NCBI RefSeq assembly: GCF_026659735.1
Contig: NZ_JANSKK010000018.1
Coordinates: 1 to 47,852 of the forward strand
Direction of reading: 5' to 3'
DNA length: 47,852 nt
DNA from: Staphylococcus pettenkoferi
GTDB lineage: Bacteria > Bacillota > Bacilli > Staphylococcales > Staphylococcaceae
Made by a program: the position numbers and the translations under genes. This document shows positions 23,215 through 33,544 of this stretch, piece by piece. Each line of letters starts with the position of its first letter. Position 1 is the stretch's first letter. The notes beneath the pieces are model-generated. The model searched no databases and was not told the origin of the DNA. It saw nothing but the letters and a program-made list of their open reading frames with translations.

Positions 23215-24668
23215 GAGCCGTATACCTCATTTACTTTCTTGCGATCTAACTTACCGTTATTTGTTAAAGGAAGTTGCTCGACAAACTCAAATTTACGCGG
23301 AATCATATAGTCCGGTAGTTCGTTCTTCAAACGCGCCTTTAAATCGTGTGTCGCTTGTTTCTCATCATCGACAGGAGCTGCTGTCGCCACAACGCCAAGT
23401 AAATGACCTACTTTGCCACGGCGATAAATCGGTACGACAATCGCTTCTCTCACTTCTGTTTGTTTCTTCAGTTTCGCTTCAATTTCTTCTAGTTCCATAC
23501 GGTAACCATTAAACTTAATTTGATTATCTACGCGGCCTTGAATATACCAATTACCATCACGGTAAACAGCGCTATCTCCCGAATAGTATGCGCGACGTCC
23601 ATCTTGCTCGAAGAAGACTTTCGCGCTACGCTCAGGATCTTTCACGTACCCTGCACTCACGCTTTGACCTGTAATTACGAGCTCGTTATCCTCAGTCAAG
23701 CTCAGCTCTGTACCAGGACGTGGCACGCCGACAGGAATGACTTCGTGATTGGCTAGTAGCTCGTCAGTAACTAACACGCTCGTCACCGCTACAGTAGCCT
23801 CAGTAGGACCGTACGTATTCCACACTTTGGCATGTGGGAACTTGTTAACTAACATGGTTGCCGTCTTATGTCCTAAGATTTCTCCGCAGAAGAGGAATGT
23901 TTGCATTGATGGTTGTGACGTCTCGTCTAAGTTAGGCAACATTAAACACAGTTCCATAAAGGACGGTGTCGAAACCCAAACGTTGATATCTTCGCGTTGG
24001 AATAACTCATGTAACAGCATCGGTTTGTTAATCATCGTCTTATCGATGAGTTGAATCGTACCGCCTGATAACAACGCTGGATAAATCGCCATTACTGAAA
24101 GGTCGAATGATAATGGTGCCTGGTTTAACCAGTGCTGCCCTTCTTTATTCTCATTTAAAGTCACGACCCAATTCGCAAATTCAACTAAACTATCGTAATA
24201 AATCTGTACACCTTTAGGTTCGCCTGTTGAGCCAGAGGTAAAGATGGTATACGCAATTGAATCGCCCTGTATACCTCGCAGCTCTGCTTCAGTTAACGAG
24301 TTATCCTCAAGCTGACCAATCGTAATGACTTCAGCTGTGTCACTCGTAAAAGTTTCGTCTGTTGTATTGAATATATAATCAGGTTCAATCTTTGAAATAA
24401 TCGATTGAATCCGCTGTTCAGGAATTGAAGTATCTACAGGAATGTAACCACAATTCGCTTTGAGTGCGCCAATCATACCTACAATCATGTAAGGTGACAT
24501 ATGACCATAGACTAAGATGGGTTTCGTACTCTGTTGGATCATGTGGGCAAGACGTGTAGATCGTTCGTCTAATGCTTGGTATGTGAGTGTTTCATCTTCA
24601 TGTTGTATCGCATTCGTACATGGTTGAGTTGTACTGAAGTGCGCTATGCTTTGTAATATGTCTTTCAT
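23211..24668 (-). CDS. dltA: D-alanine--D-alanyl carrier protein ligase
   Basis: Cytoplasmic adenylating enzyme (ANL superfamily) that activates D-alanine with ATP and loads it on DltC. The 485-residue product has the phosphate loop FTSGSTGEPKG at about 140-150, WNTYGPTEATVAVT near 285 and YYSGDSAVYRDGNWYIQGR. The C-terminal catalytic lysine lies in NNGKLDRKK (Lys473). GAGGAG lies 9 nt before the ATG. It follows dltX by 23 nt and overlaps dltB by 4 nt. D-alanylation lowers surface negative charge and raises resistance to cationic peptides, which is established for the pathway. Confidence 0.98.
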   Translation of the reverse strand: MKDILQSIAHFSTTQPCTNAIQHEDETLTYQALDERSTRLAHMIQQSTKPILVYGHMSPYMIVGMIGALKANCGYIPVDTSIPEQRIQSIISKIEPDYIFNTTDETFTSDTAEVITIGQLEDNSLTEAELRGIQGDSIAYTIFTSGSTGEPKGVQIYYDSLVEFANWVVTLNENKEGQHWLNQAPLSFDLSVMAIYPALLSGGTIQLIDKTMINKPMLLHELFQREDINVWVSTPSFMELCLMLPNLDETSQPSMQTFLFCGEILGHKTATMLVNKFPHAKVWNTYGPTEATVAVTSVLVTDELLANHEVIPVGVPRPGTELSLTEDNELVITGQSVSAGYVKDPERSAKVFFEQDGRRAYYSGDSAVYRDGNWYIQGRVDNQIKFNGYRMELEEIEAKLKKQTEVREAIVVPIYRRGKVGHLLGVVATAAPVDDEKQATHDLKARLKNELPDYMIPRKFEFVEQLPLTNNGKLDRKKVNEVYGS

Positions 24669-24691
24669 CTAATTAAACTCCTCGATGTAGT

Positions 24692-24823
24692 TTAGAATTC
24701 GTTATAAATAAATGTATTCTCTGTTTGGCCTGTGCCGTATATCAAATACAAGACAACCATGATGACGAGGTAAAATAGAGTCAATAATGTAATCTTTATG
24801 TATGGATTTTGAATTTTACTCAT
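24692..24823 (-). CDS. dltX: DltX, small membrane protein of the dlt operon
   Basis: A 43-codon gene. The product starts MSKIQNPYIKITLLTLFYL, has one transmembrane segment of about 20 residues (roughly 13-31) and ends in FIYNEF. That C terminus matches the conserved FxYNEF end of DltX proteins, which bind the DltB-DltD complex and carry the D-alanyl group to the outside. AAAGGG precedes the ATG. It is the first gene after the promoter at 24881-24909. Confidence 0.93.
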   Translation of the reverse strand: MSKIQNPYIKITLLTLFYLVIMVVLYLIYGTGQTENTFIYNEF

Positions 24824-24880
24824 AAACACTACCCTTTTCTTTGCTTAATAAAAAATTTACACAGTTATAAATCCTATTTA

Positions 24881-24909
24881 AATGTAATTCAAAGCACAAA
24901 TCTTGTCAA
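24881..24909 (-). promoter_or_regulatory. dlt operon promoter
   Basis: A perfect -35 TTGACA (24904-24909), a 17-nt spacer and -10 TACATT (24881-24886). It gives a leader of about 50 nt before dltX. In S. aureus dlt responds to GraRS; I did not identify a GraR site here. Confidence 0.75.
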
Positions 24910-25231
24910 ATTTTTCATTGATAATTATTTTAAGGTCTTACACTTAACCAATTTTTATTACGCGGTAATTATAGTGTTGAATCTATTAATTTATGTGAAT
25001 TTATAAAATATTTCATTATATGTTGCTATTAGAGTATAATACAGACTGATTTTATTTAAAAGTCTACTTTAATAGATTAATAAGTATACTTAGAATATGA
25101 ATTTAATGGTGGCTCTGTCATCTTGTTAATAGGCGATCAATGTCGTGCAGCACGCTACACATTTCATGCGCTATCTTTCTCTCTAGAGCGGCACCTCGCA
25201 TACCATCCCTTACTCAACTCCTCACAGCTAC
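24910..25231. other. Gap between the dlt promoter and the rplY terminator
   Basis: About 320 bp with no supported gene. The dlt-proximal half is very AT-rich and may hold regulator sites. The half near rplY (about 25120-25225) has higher G+C and matches nothing I know. No transposase, repeat pair or integration site marks the dlt island boundary. Confidence 0.5.
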
Positions 25232-25264
25232 AAAAAGCGCTACCCCCATTTAAGGAGATAGCGC
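25232..25264 (-). terminator. rplY terminator
   Basis: Stem GCGCTA/TAGCGC, extended by CTCC/GGGG, followed by five T on the minus strand. It isolates rplY from the dlt operon. Confidence 0.85.
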
Positions 25265-25314
25265 CTTGCATCATCACAACTTTATCAAGTTGTTCGTGTG
25301 AAGTAGAGAGAAGA

Positions 25315-25992
25315 TTATTCTTCTTCTTCTTTGTCTTCACTGTCTTCTTCGTCATCTTTTTCGCCAACAACTTCTGGTTCTTCCGCTTCAGAATCGCCTT
25401 CCATTTCTTCGATTTCTTCTTCAGAAGGTTCTTCAGTTGGAGGTACGACTGTAACAACTGAGTCGTTTTCGTCGTTTTCAATAGTGAAGTCACCTTTAGT
25501 CTTAAGGTCTTCAACTGAAATTGAATCGTTGATATTAAGTTCAGAAATATCAACTTCGATGTATTCAGGGATATTTTCTGGTGTAGCTGTTACTTCAAGG
25601 TCGAATAGTGGTTGTTCAACTACGCCACCTTCTTTAGCACCCACAGCTTCACCTACTAAGTGTACAGGTACTTCAACTGTACGTTCTTCACTCATGTTGA
25701 TCGCTAAGAAGTCGATGTGAGTGATTTTGTTTTTAAGTGGGTCAAATTGGTAGTCAGATACCATGACTTTGATTGTCTTAGAACCTACACCTAAATCGAT
25801 AACCCCGTTACGTCCAACTTCACGGATAACTTTGATGAATTCTACTTCATCAACTTTAACTGAAACGTTTTTAGTACCGTAACCGTAAACAACACTAGGT
25901 ACTTTACCAGAATTTCTTAACGCCTTTAATTCTGAGCGTGTTTGTTTACCTTGACGAATGATTGACTTTAATGAAGCCATATTCATTTCCAC
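25315..25992 (-). CDS. rplY: Ribosomal protein bL25 (Ctc/general stress type)
   Basis: Binds 5S rRNA in the 50S subunit. The 225-residue product is the long CTC form. The N-terminal L25 domain covers about 1-95, the TL5-type beta domain about 96-185, and a strongly acidic tail of some 40 residues ends in DKEEEE. In Bacillales and staphylococci it is also a general stress protein. A near-consensus promoter overlaps the end of prs (26088-26116). The 96-nt leader can fold into several competing hairpins. Confidence 0.96.
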   Translation of the reverse strand: MEMNMASLKSIIRQGKQTRSELKALRNSGKVPSVVYGYGTKNVSVKVDEVEFIKVIREVGRNGVIDLGVGSKTIKVMVSDYQFDPLKNKITHIDFLAINMSEERTVEVPVHLVGEAVGAKEGGVVEQPLFDLEVTATPENIPEYIEVDISELNINDSISVEDLKTKGDFTIENDENDSVVTVVPPTEEPSEEEIEEMEGDSEAEEPEVVGEKDDEEDSEDKEEEE

Positions 25993-25997
25993 CTTTC

Positions 25998-26056
25998 AAA
26001 GTTGCTCTGTCTAGAGCTCCTCACTTGCCCATCAACTTTACCGTTGCTTGCAAGTG
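25998..26056 (-). promoter_or_regulatory. Structured 5' leader of rplY
   Basis: Three inverted repeats on the minus strand: CACTTGC (26050-26056) with GCAAGTG (26022-26028), AAAGTTG (26033-26039) with CAACTTT (25998-26004), and GCTCT with AGAGC (26004-26017) nested in the second. The first two cross each other, so they are exclusive or form a pseudoknot. The second ends 3 nt before the AAGGTGG ribosome site. This suggests translational autoregulation; it is an inference. Confidence 0.5.
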
Positions 26057-26087
26057 TTTATTTGTCCGTAAAATCACGAACGAAATC

Positions 26088-26116
26088 ATTATACACAGAA
26101 TGCTACGATTAGTCAA
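26088..26116 (-). promoter_or_regulatory. rplY promoter overlapping the prs stop codon
   Basis: The -35 TTGACT (26111-26116) uses the last codons and stop of prs. Spacer 17 nt, -10 TATAAT (26088-26093). Confidence 0.8.
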
Positions 26117-27074
26117 ATAGTACACTGACAGATTCACGTTCGTAAACGCGTACGATTGCTTGAGCCATTAACTCAGCCACTGACAAGCGTTTCGTATTCT
26201 CTGGTTTACGAGATTCGTCTAAGTTAATAGAGTTTGTCACTACAAGTTCTTTGATCGCTGAATTCTCGATGCGTTCTTTAGCTGGGCCTGATAATACAGG
26301 GTGTGTACAACAAGCATAAACTTCTTTAGCACCTTTATCTTTAAGGGCTTGTGCTGCAAGTGTGATTGTACCAGCTGTATCGATAATATCGTCGATAATA
26401 ATCGCTGTACGTCCTTCGATTTCACCCACGATATTCATGACTTCTGCCACGTTTGGTTTAGGACGACGTTTGTCGATGATTGCGATTGGTGTTTTTAAAA
26501 TGTCAGCAAGTTTACGCGCACGTGTTACACCACCGTGGTCTGGAGATACGACAACGCATTCTTCTGGATCGATTTGTGTATCATTTTTAAAGTAATCTGC
26601 TAAGATCGGCACACCCATCAAGTGGTCGATTGGAATATCGAAGAAACCTTGAATTTGTGGTGCGTGTAAGTCAAGTGCGATCATACGATCAGCGCCTGCT
26701 GTTTCAATAAGGTTCGCTACAAGTTTCGCAGTAATCGGTTCACGACTACGTGCCTTTCTGTCTTGACGTGCATAACCATAGTAAGGCACCACGATATTGA
26801 TGTTGGCTGCAGAAGCACGTTTACAAGCATCAATCATGATGAGTAATTCCATTAAATGTAAGTTAACGGGATAAGATGTGGGTTGGATGATAAAGACATC
26901 ACAGCCACGGATACTCTCTTCTATATTGATTTGAATTTCACCGTCACTAAAACGTTTAACTGAACATTTACCTAATTCAATACCTACACTATCAGCAACT
27001 TCTTGAGCGAGTGGTTCATTCCCCTTTAACGAGAAGATTTTCAAAGAAGAATTCTTATATTCATTGTTTAACAT
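26109..27074 (-). CDS. prs: Ribose-phosphate pyrophosphokinase (PRPP synthase)
   Basis: Makes PRPP from ribose-5-phosphate and ATP for purine, pyrimidine, histidine and tryptophan synthesis. The 321-residue class I enzyme has the flexible loop [17 protein letters not shown] at about 101-117, [15 protein letters not shown] near 177-191 and the PRPP-binding [11 protein letters not shown] at 226-236. TTGGAGG lies before the ATG. The 293-bp gap to glmU suggests its own promoter. PurR, encoded 3 kb upstream, senses PRPP in this group. Confidence 0.98.
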   Translation of the reverse strand: MLNNEYKNSSLKIFSLKGNEPLAQEVADSVGIELGKCSVKRFSDGEIQINIEESIRGCDVFIIQPTSYPVNLHLMELLIMIDACKRASAANINIVVPYYGYARQDRKARSREPITAKLVANLIETAGADRMIALDLHAPQIQGFFDIPIDHLMGVPILADYFKNDTQIDPEECVVVSPDHGGVTRARKLADILKTPIAIIDKRRPKPNVAEVMNIVGEIEGRTAIIIDDIIDTAGTITLAAQALKDKGAKEVYACCTHPVLSGPAKERIENSAIKELVVTNSINLDESRKPENTKRLSVAELMAQAIVRVYERESVSVLFD

Positions 27075-27367
27075 TTATAGTCCTCCAATTAGTTTGTTCA
27101 ATTCGAATATGCTTTAACATGTGCGAAAGTTTAAGTCTATTTCTCAATATAAAAGATGGCAGTTGCAATCACCCTTACAAGTTATCCGCAACATACTTAC
27201 CAAGGTCTTACTGAAAGACGTTAGCGCAATCTTCTGTTCACTCGTCTTCTTCCTACCATACGATTATTCTGAAATTCTGCTTACCTCTCTTATGTTGTTC
27301 CTTTACTATACCCTTTTACGCAAAAACGCTTACATCCATTAACGATACTACGTCATTTTACTGTGAA

Positions 27368-29093
<1,726 letters not shown>

Positions 29094-29261
29094 ATGTGGT
29101 GGTGGATCATTACGATAGGTATCGCAGCAGTATACTTTATCATCGTGCTCATTTATGGAGCAGTAGATGGAATGAGAAACCCTCATAAATATCCTAATTT
29201 CCTATCTGATGAAGAAAAAAGACGCCAAGCGCATAGGGAGCAGCGAAAGAACAATTCATAA
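29094..29261 (+). CDS. 55-residue single-pass membrane microprotein of unknown function
   Basis: The only plus-strand protein gene I support here. GAGGAGGTG lies 9 nt before the ATG, a near-perfect ribosome site. The product begins MWWWIITIG, has one transmembrane segment at about 3-22 (WWIITIGIAAVYFIIVLIYG), then a polar tail with NPHKYPNF and the charged helix-like end DEEKRRQAHREQRKNN. It lies convergent with spoVG and divergent from glmU. I do not recognise a family. The ribosome site and the membrane-plus-tail plan argue for a real gene; expression is unproven and the promoter is unclear. Confidence 0.75.
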   Translation: MWWWIITIGIAAVYFIIVLIYGAVDGMRNPHKYPNFLSDEEKRRQAHREQRKNNS

Positions 29262-29312
29262 GATCGCCACAGCTCAGTGTCCGCTATATCCAATATTACA
29301 CTTCACTCAACC

Positions 29313-29357
29313 AAAAAATTGAGTTCTGACAGCTTTATCTGCTATCAGAACTCAATT
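29313..29357 (-). terminator. ridA-spoVG terminator
   Basis: A very strong hairpin, AATTGAGTTCTGA/TCAGAACTCAATT with extra inner pairs, and six T on the minus strand. It also lies downstream of the plus-strand microprotein gene and could end both transcripts. Confidence 0.92.
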
Positions 29358-29417
29358 CATCTATCTCTATAGGGTGTGTGTCATGTTTCAAATCATGCCA
29401 CACATCTGTATTCAATC

Positions 29418-29747
29418 TTATGCTTCAGTATCTTCTGAGTCACTTGTTTCCGCATCATCTTCTGATGGTTTCGCATTTTTATCTGGAATAACTTCATCAG
29501 TTTCATCGTATACTTTCATGACTGCGTCTTGAATTTCTTGTCTCATGTCTGAATTGATTGGGTGTGCGATATCACGGAATTCACCGTCGGGTGTTCTCTT
29601 GCTTGGCATCGCGACGAAAAGACCTGAGTTGCCTTCAATTACGCGTAAGTCATGAACTACGAATGATTCATCAAGCGTAACTGAAACAAGTGCTTTCATT
29701 CTACCATCTGTTTCTATCTTTCTAAGTCTTACATCTGTCACTTTCAT
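29418..29747 (-). CDS. spoVG: Septation/regulatory protein SpoVG
   Basis: Small nucleic-acid-binding regulator. In S. aureus the yabJ-spoVG pair is controlled by sigma B and affects capsule, virulence and antibiotic tolerance. The 109-residue product has the fully typical core [20 protein letters not shown] and [20 protein letters not shown]. Its acidic C-terminal tail is slightly longer than the 100 residues I recall for S. aureus. An unusual all-G ribosome site, AGGGGGGG, lies 8 nt before the ATG. It follows ridA by 71 nt. Confidence 0.97.
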   Translation of the reverse strand: MKVTDVRLRKIETDGRMKALVSVTLDESFVVHDLRVIEGNSGLFVAMPSKRTPDGEFRDIAHPINSDMRQEIQDAVMKVYDETDEVIPDKNAKPSEDDAETSDSEDTEA

Positions 29748-29818
29748 GTAGTGAGCCCCCCCTAGTATCTCTTTGTATAGAAGCTTAACAATCTTTAATT
29801 AAAATTATATTCCTTAAA

Positions 29819-30193
29819 CTATTTTACTTTAGCAACAAGTTCGATTTCAACTTTTACGTCTTTTGGTAAGCGTGAAACCTCGATACAACTTCTTGCTGGT
29901 TGGTGTTGTTCAAAGTATTGACCATAAACTTCATTAATAAATTGGAAATCGTTCATATCCGCAATAAAAATAGTTGCTTTAATGACAGAATCTAAATCTG
30001 ATCCTGCTTCATCAAGAACAACTTTAAGATTGTCTAATACTTGTTTCGTCTGCGCTTTCACATCGTCGCTCACAATTTCTCCTTCCAGTGTTAGTGGAAT
30101 TTGACCTGATGTGAAGACAACACCATTGACCTCTGTTGCATGTGAATAAGGTCCTAAAGCTTCCGGTGCTTTAGTAGTATTAATCACTCTCAT
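29819..30193 (-). CDS. ridA: RidA family enamine/imine deaminase (YabJ)
   Basis: Hydrolyses reactive enamine/imine intermediates from PLP enzymes. The start is set at the ATG at 30193 (product MRVINTTKAPEALGPYSHA, 124 residues), because AGGAGGAGAG precedes it by 8 nt; an upstream frame start lacks such a site. Family signature FTSGQIPL and the active-site region ARSCIEVSRLPKDVKVEIE are present. It overlaps the end of purR by 14 nt and is the partner gene of spoVG. No sigma B promoter was recognised in the end of purR. Confidence 0.96.
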   Translation of the reverse strand: MRVINTTKAPEALGPYSHATEVNGVVFTSGQIPLTLEGEIVSDDVKAQTKQVLDNLKVVLDEAGSDLDSVIKATIFIADMNDFQFINEVYGQYFEQHQPARSCIEVSRLPKDVKVEIELVAKVK

Positions 30194-31034
30194 GTTGTTG
30201 ACTCTCCTCCTGTACAAACTTATCTAAACTATTACCTTCTTCTACCGTAAATTCTTGGTTGTATTCGTCTACGTTCGATAGTCTTACTAAGGAAGTATAA
30301 TCCTCAATCAATCTTTGTTTAACTTCTTTGGATTCTACAAGTACTGATACCCCTTTTACGCGTGCCTTAAACTCATTCATTAAATTCATCACGCCGTTAA
30401 TAGAGCCACCTGCTCGCATGAAATCATCGACGACAAGAACGTTCGAACCTTCAGGTAATGTTCGTTTAGATAATACCATTGTTTCAATCTTACGTGAAGA
30501 GCCTGAGACGTAATTAATTGAAACTGTTGAGCCTTCTGTCACTTTATTATCTTTGCGAATGACCACAACTGGCAAGTTTAAAATATTTGCTACTGCATTG
30601 GCTAGAGAAATACCTTTCGTTGCAATCGTCACGACAGCGTCTAAATCTTCATCCATATAGAGCGTCGCCATCAATTTACCAATCTTGTTGAGTAGAGCGG
30701 GATTGCCCATTAAGTCTGACAAGAAGAGGTAGCCGCCTGGAAGTAAGCGATCTTTCTCTTGTAAGCGGTCAATCACTTCGTCAACCACTTTACGTGCTTC
30801 TTCAGTGCCCATCTTAGGTTTGTACGTTACACCACCACTTGCACCAGCTACGGTCTTCACAACGCCTAGCCCTTCCTTTAAAAATGTTTCGCGAATAATT
30901 TGTACATCTTCACTAATTGATGATTTCGCTTGTTTAAACTTGTCCACGAAGAAAGTGAGTGGCACCACTTCGTTTGGGTGATTCATTAAATATTGTGTCA
31001 TAAAGACGATACGTTCACTTCTCTTAAATCGCAT
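30180..31034 (-). CDS. purR: Purine operon repressor PurR
   Basis: PRPP-responsive repressor of purine synthesis genes. It has an N-terminal winged helix (about 1-75, RSERIVFMTQYLMNHP...SISEDVQIIR) and a C-terminal phosphoribosyltransferase-like domain with the PRPP motif VLVVDDFMRAGGSIN. The preferred start is the second ATG (product MRFKRSER, 284 residues), 9 nt after AAGGG. The first ATG overlaps the ribosome site. It ends 10 residues later than the S. aureus protein as I recall it. ispE lies 14 nt upstream. Confidence 0.97.
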   Translation of the reverse strand: MRFKRSERIVFMTQYLMNHPNEVVPLTFFVDKFKQAKSSISEDVQIIRETFLKEGLGVVKTVAGASGGVTYKPKMGTEEARKVVDEVIDRLQEKDRLLPGGYLFLSDLMGNPALLNKIGKLMATLYMDEDLDAVVTIATKGISLANAVANILNLPVVVIRKDNKVTEGSTVSINYVSGSSRKIETMVLSKRTLPEGSNVLVVDDFMRAGGSINGVMNLMNEFKARVKGVSVLVESKEVKQRLIEDYTSLVRLSNVDEYNQEFTVEEGNSLDKFVQEESQQHESD

Positions 31035-31048
31035 TCTATTCATCCCTT

Positions 31049-31897
31049 CTATCCTAGCAATCTAACTAAATATACTTCATTACAACAACCACTTACAGCA
31101 TTGAAGACTTTCTTAGCTTGGCGTTCTTTCTGCGCGAGTGCGTATACGGTTGGACCACTACCACTCATGACAGCACCATCTGCGCCACTACGCAACATGT
31201 TGCCTTTAATCTTCAATATCTCTTGATGTTTCTCCCCAGATATCGGCTCTAACCGATTAGAGAGGCTACGACACAAGCGTTCATAATCTCCTATCTCTAG
31301 CGCTTGTAAACACGATTGAGTATAAACTTCATGCTTCTCTTCTAAATTAAGCGTGCGGAAGATATCTGGCGAGGAGATACCTAAGTCTGGCTTGGCTACA
31401 ATAACCCAAGCAGAAGGTGGTTTGTTAAGTGGTTGGATATGTTCACCTTTTCCTGTACAAAAAGCTGTATGACCTTGAACACAGAATGGGACGTCGGTAC
31501 CGATTTGTATCGCAAGTTGACGGAGCTCATCCATCGAACATCCTAAATCAAACAAGCGATTGATACCTCTAAGGGTCGCTGCCGCATCAGACGACCCTCC
31601 ACCGAGTCCAGCTGAAACTGGAATATCTTTATCTAACGTAATGGTGACACCTTGCTTGAGGTGATACGTGTCAGTCATGAGCTTTGCTGCACGATACGCT
31701 AAATTCTTACTATCGGTAGGAACATAATTCTGCTCGACTTCCACAACGATGCGTCGATCTTGTCGACGTTCGAAAGACAAACGATCATTTAAGTCAATCG
31801 TCGACATGATCATTTCAACTTCATGATAGCCATCCGGTCGCTTAAACAGTGTATCTAATGTGAAATTGATCTTCGCTGGAGCCGTTTCTATTATCAT
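31049..31897 (-). CDS. ispE: 4-diphosphocytidyl-2-C-methyl-D-erythritol kinase (IspE) homologue
   Basis: GHMP kinase of 282 residues. The ATP-binding [19 protein letters not shown] lies at 93-111, APAKINFTL at the N terminus, and the C-terminal GSGPTVYAL is present. IspE belongs to the MEP isoprenoid pathway, but staphylococci make isoprenoids by mevalonate, so the native role of this conserved gene in staphylococci is uncertain. It is co-oriented with purR 14 nt downstream and probably heads that operon. AAGGTGGG precedes the ATG. Confidence 0.95.
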   Translation of the reverse strand: MIIETAPAKINFTLDTLFKRPDGYHEVEMIMSTIDLNDRLSFERRQDRRIVVEVEQNYVPTDSKNLAYRAAKLMTDTYHLKQGVTITLDKDIPVSAGLGGGSSDAAATLRGINRLFDLGCSMDELRQLAIQIGTDVPFCVQGHTAFCTGKGEHIQPLNKPPSAWVIVAKPDLGISSPDIFRTLNLEEKHEVYTQSCLQALEIGDYERLCRSLSNRLEPISGEKHQEILKIKGNMLRSGADGAVMSGSGPTVYALAQKERQAKKVFNAVSGCCNEVYLVRLLG

Positions 31898-32278
31898 CTT
31901 CCCACCTTCTTTCGTTTCAATAATTCTCTGTTTTAAATTTTAACATAATCCGCATATTGACGTCCTTATTTTCCTATTTACAATCGTCTATTTATTAACT
32001 ATTTTATAAAAAGAGTTACTACTCCTTTGAATTGCGCAATAAGTATTATTATCATTCGTTTGCGTCGTTAGTTAACAGTGTAGCAAGTTTTCACATAATG
32101 AAAAAGAGATATATTGGCAAGTTCGTTACCAATATATCTCTTCAACCTATCCTCTTATTGTAGATGTCTGCGTGCCGTACAAGCATCTTAACTCGTCATT
32201 AAGCTCTCATCCTACGCTTGTTTCACTCTGCAGTAAATTATGTATCTCATTTCACCTACAATACATCACTGTCTTCAA
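31898..32278 (-). other. veg-ispE intergenic region
   Basis: 381 bp. It holds the terminator at 32101-32142. The part next to ispE is AT-rich and must carry the ispE-purR promoter (a TATGTTAAAAT extended -10 is visible about 45 nt before the ATG, with no clear -35). In 32143-32278 I see nothing. Confidence 0.5.
32101..32142 (-). terminator. veg terminator
   Basis: A perfect 13-bp stem AGAGATATATTGG/CCAATATATCTCT with T5 on the minus strand. It lies 140 nt after the veg stop. Confidence 0.9.
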
Positions 32279-32542
32279 TTAGTGTGCAACTGCTTCTTGC
32301 TGATTATCTTCTTCGAAAGAAACCTGTACATTATCTGTGAGCACGTCTGTATACGTGTAAGATACGCGGCCGAAATTGTGTTTCTCAGGATCAAGTTCCA
32401 CAATAAATACTGAAGCGTATGTTTCCTTTAATACGCCTGAGCGTTCAATCGTCTTCTTACGTCCTCCGTTTGCTTTGAGTACAATTCGGTTTCCTAAATG
32501 ACAATCAAGTGAATTTTTGATGTCTCCAATACTTTTTGGCAT
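32279..32542 (-). CDS. veg: Veg protein
   Basis: Highly expressed small protein of Firmicutes; in B. subtilis it promotes biofilm formation by acting against SinR. The 87-residue product has MPKSIGDIKNSLDCHLGN, GGRKKTIERSGVLKETYASV and VSYTYTDVLTDNVQV, as in the family. The promoter is near consensus (32568-32597), in keeping with its reputation as one of the strongest vegetative promoters. Its role in staphylococci is not known to me. Confidence 0.95.
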   Translation of the reverse strand: MPKSIGDIKNSLDCHLGNRIVLKANGGRKKTIERSGVLKETYASVFIVELDPEKHNFGRVSYTYTDVLTDNVQVSFEEDNQQEAVAH

Positions 32543-32567
32543 ATTGCTCCACCTCGCTACATATTGT

Positions 32568-32597
32568 ATAATAACACAATTTGAAGCGATTTGTCAA
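32568..32597 (-). promoter_or_regulatory. veg promoter
   Basis: Perfect -35 TTGACA (32592-32597), an 18-nt spacer and -10 TATTAT (32568-32573), about 25 nt before the ATG. Confidence 0.85.
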
Positions 32598-32641
32598 ACA
32601 AACATTCAATTTTATCAACCTAATATGAGGATGTCAATATT

Positions 32642-33532
32642 TTAAATTTCCAATTCTGGAAAATTTTTCAACTGCTCATAAAGTGTCGCAAATTCTTCAA
32701 TAGTTAGCGTTTCTCCACGTCTCTTCGGATCAATATTCGCTGCTTCAAGCCATGCCGTAATCGCTTTTTTATGCTTTTTACCATCTACAAACAAACTTTG
32801 GTAGTTATTGTTAATCGTCTTGCGTCGCTGTGTGAAAGCGCCTTTAGTCATCTTGAAGAAACGATCTTCGTCATCGATATCGATTTGAGGATATGGACGT
32901 TGCATCAATTTAACGACGATGGAATCCACGTTTGGCGGTGGCATAAATACCGTCTTAGGTACGGTTAAGACTTTGCTCGTCTCTGTATAGTATTGCGCGA
33001 CGATAGAAAGTGAGCCGTAAGCCTTCGTTCCTACTTGCGCATTTAAACGCTCGCCCACCTCTTTCTGCATCATCACTACGTAGCCATCGATAGGAAGGGA
33101 ACGTTGCATCAGATTGAGCAAGATTGGCGTCGTGATATAGTACGGCAGATTCGCTACTACCATGATACGTTCGCAATGGCCAAGGTAGGTTTGAACATAG
33201 TGCGCGATGTCCGCCTTCAGAATATCTTCGTTAATCACTTGCACATTCGGATAAGGCGCGAGTGTCTCATCCAGGATTGGCATGAGGCGCTGGTCAATTT
33301 CAAACGCCAAGACGTTCTGCGACTTCTTGGCAAGCTGCTCAGTCAACGAGCCCATCCCTGGCCCAATCTCAATCACACCTGTAGTCGCGTCAATCTCGCT
33401 AGCGTCGATAATCTTACGAATGATATTCACATCGACGAGGAAATTCTGACCGAGGCTTTTCTTAAAGTTAAAATGATGTTGTTCTAACAGCGCCCTTGTG
33501 CGACTCGGTGTCGCTATATCTTTATGCTCCAT
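32642..33532 (-). CDS. rsmA: 16S rRNA dimethyladenosine transferase (A1518/A1519)
   Basis: Also called KsgA. It dimethylates two adjacent adenosines near the 3' end of 16S rRNA late in 30S assembly. The 296-residue product has [16 protein letters not shown], the SAM motif [15 protein letters not shown] (55-69) and the catalytic [11 protein letters not shown] (128-138). It follows rnmV by 12 nt in the conserved order. Confidence 0.97.
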   Translation of the reverse strand: MEHKDIATPSRTRALLEQHHFNFKKSLGQNFLVDVNIIRKIIDASEIDATTGVIEIGPGMGSLTEQLAKKSQNVLAFEIDQRLMPILDETLAPYPNVQVINEDILKADIAHYVQTYLGHCERIMVVANLPYYITTPILLNLMQRSLPIDGYVVMMQKEVGERLNAQVGTKAYGSLSIVAQYYTETSKVLTVPKTVFMPPPNVDSIVVKLMQRPYPQIDIDDEDRFFKMTKGAFTQRRKTINNNYQSLFVDGKKHKKAITAWLEAANIDPKRRGETLTIEEFATLYEQLKNFPELEI

Positions 33533-33544
33533 AGAATTACGTTC

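Noticed and set aside
25123..25461. Plus-strand frame over the rplY end
   Set aside because: Antisense to the acidic tail of rplY. The Phe-rich product is the mirror of GAA/GAT codons.
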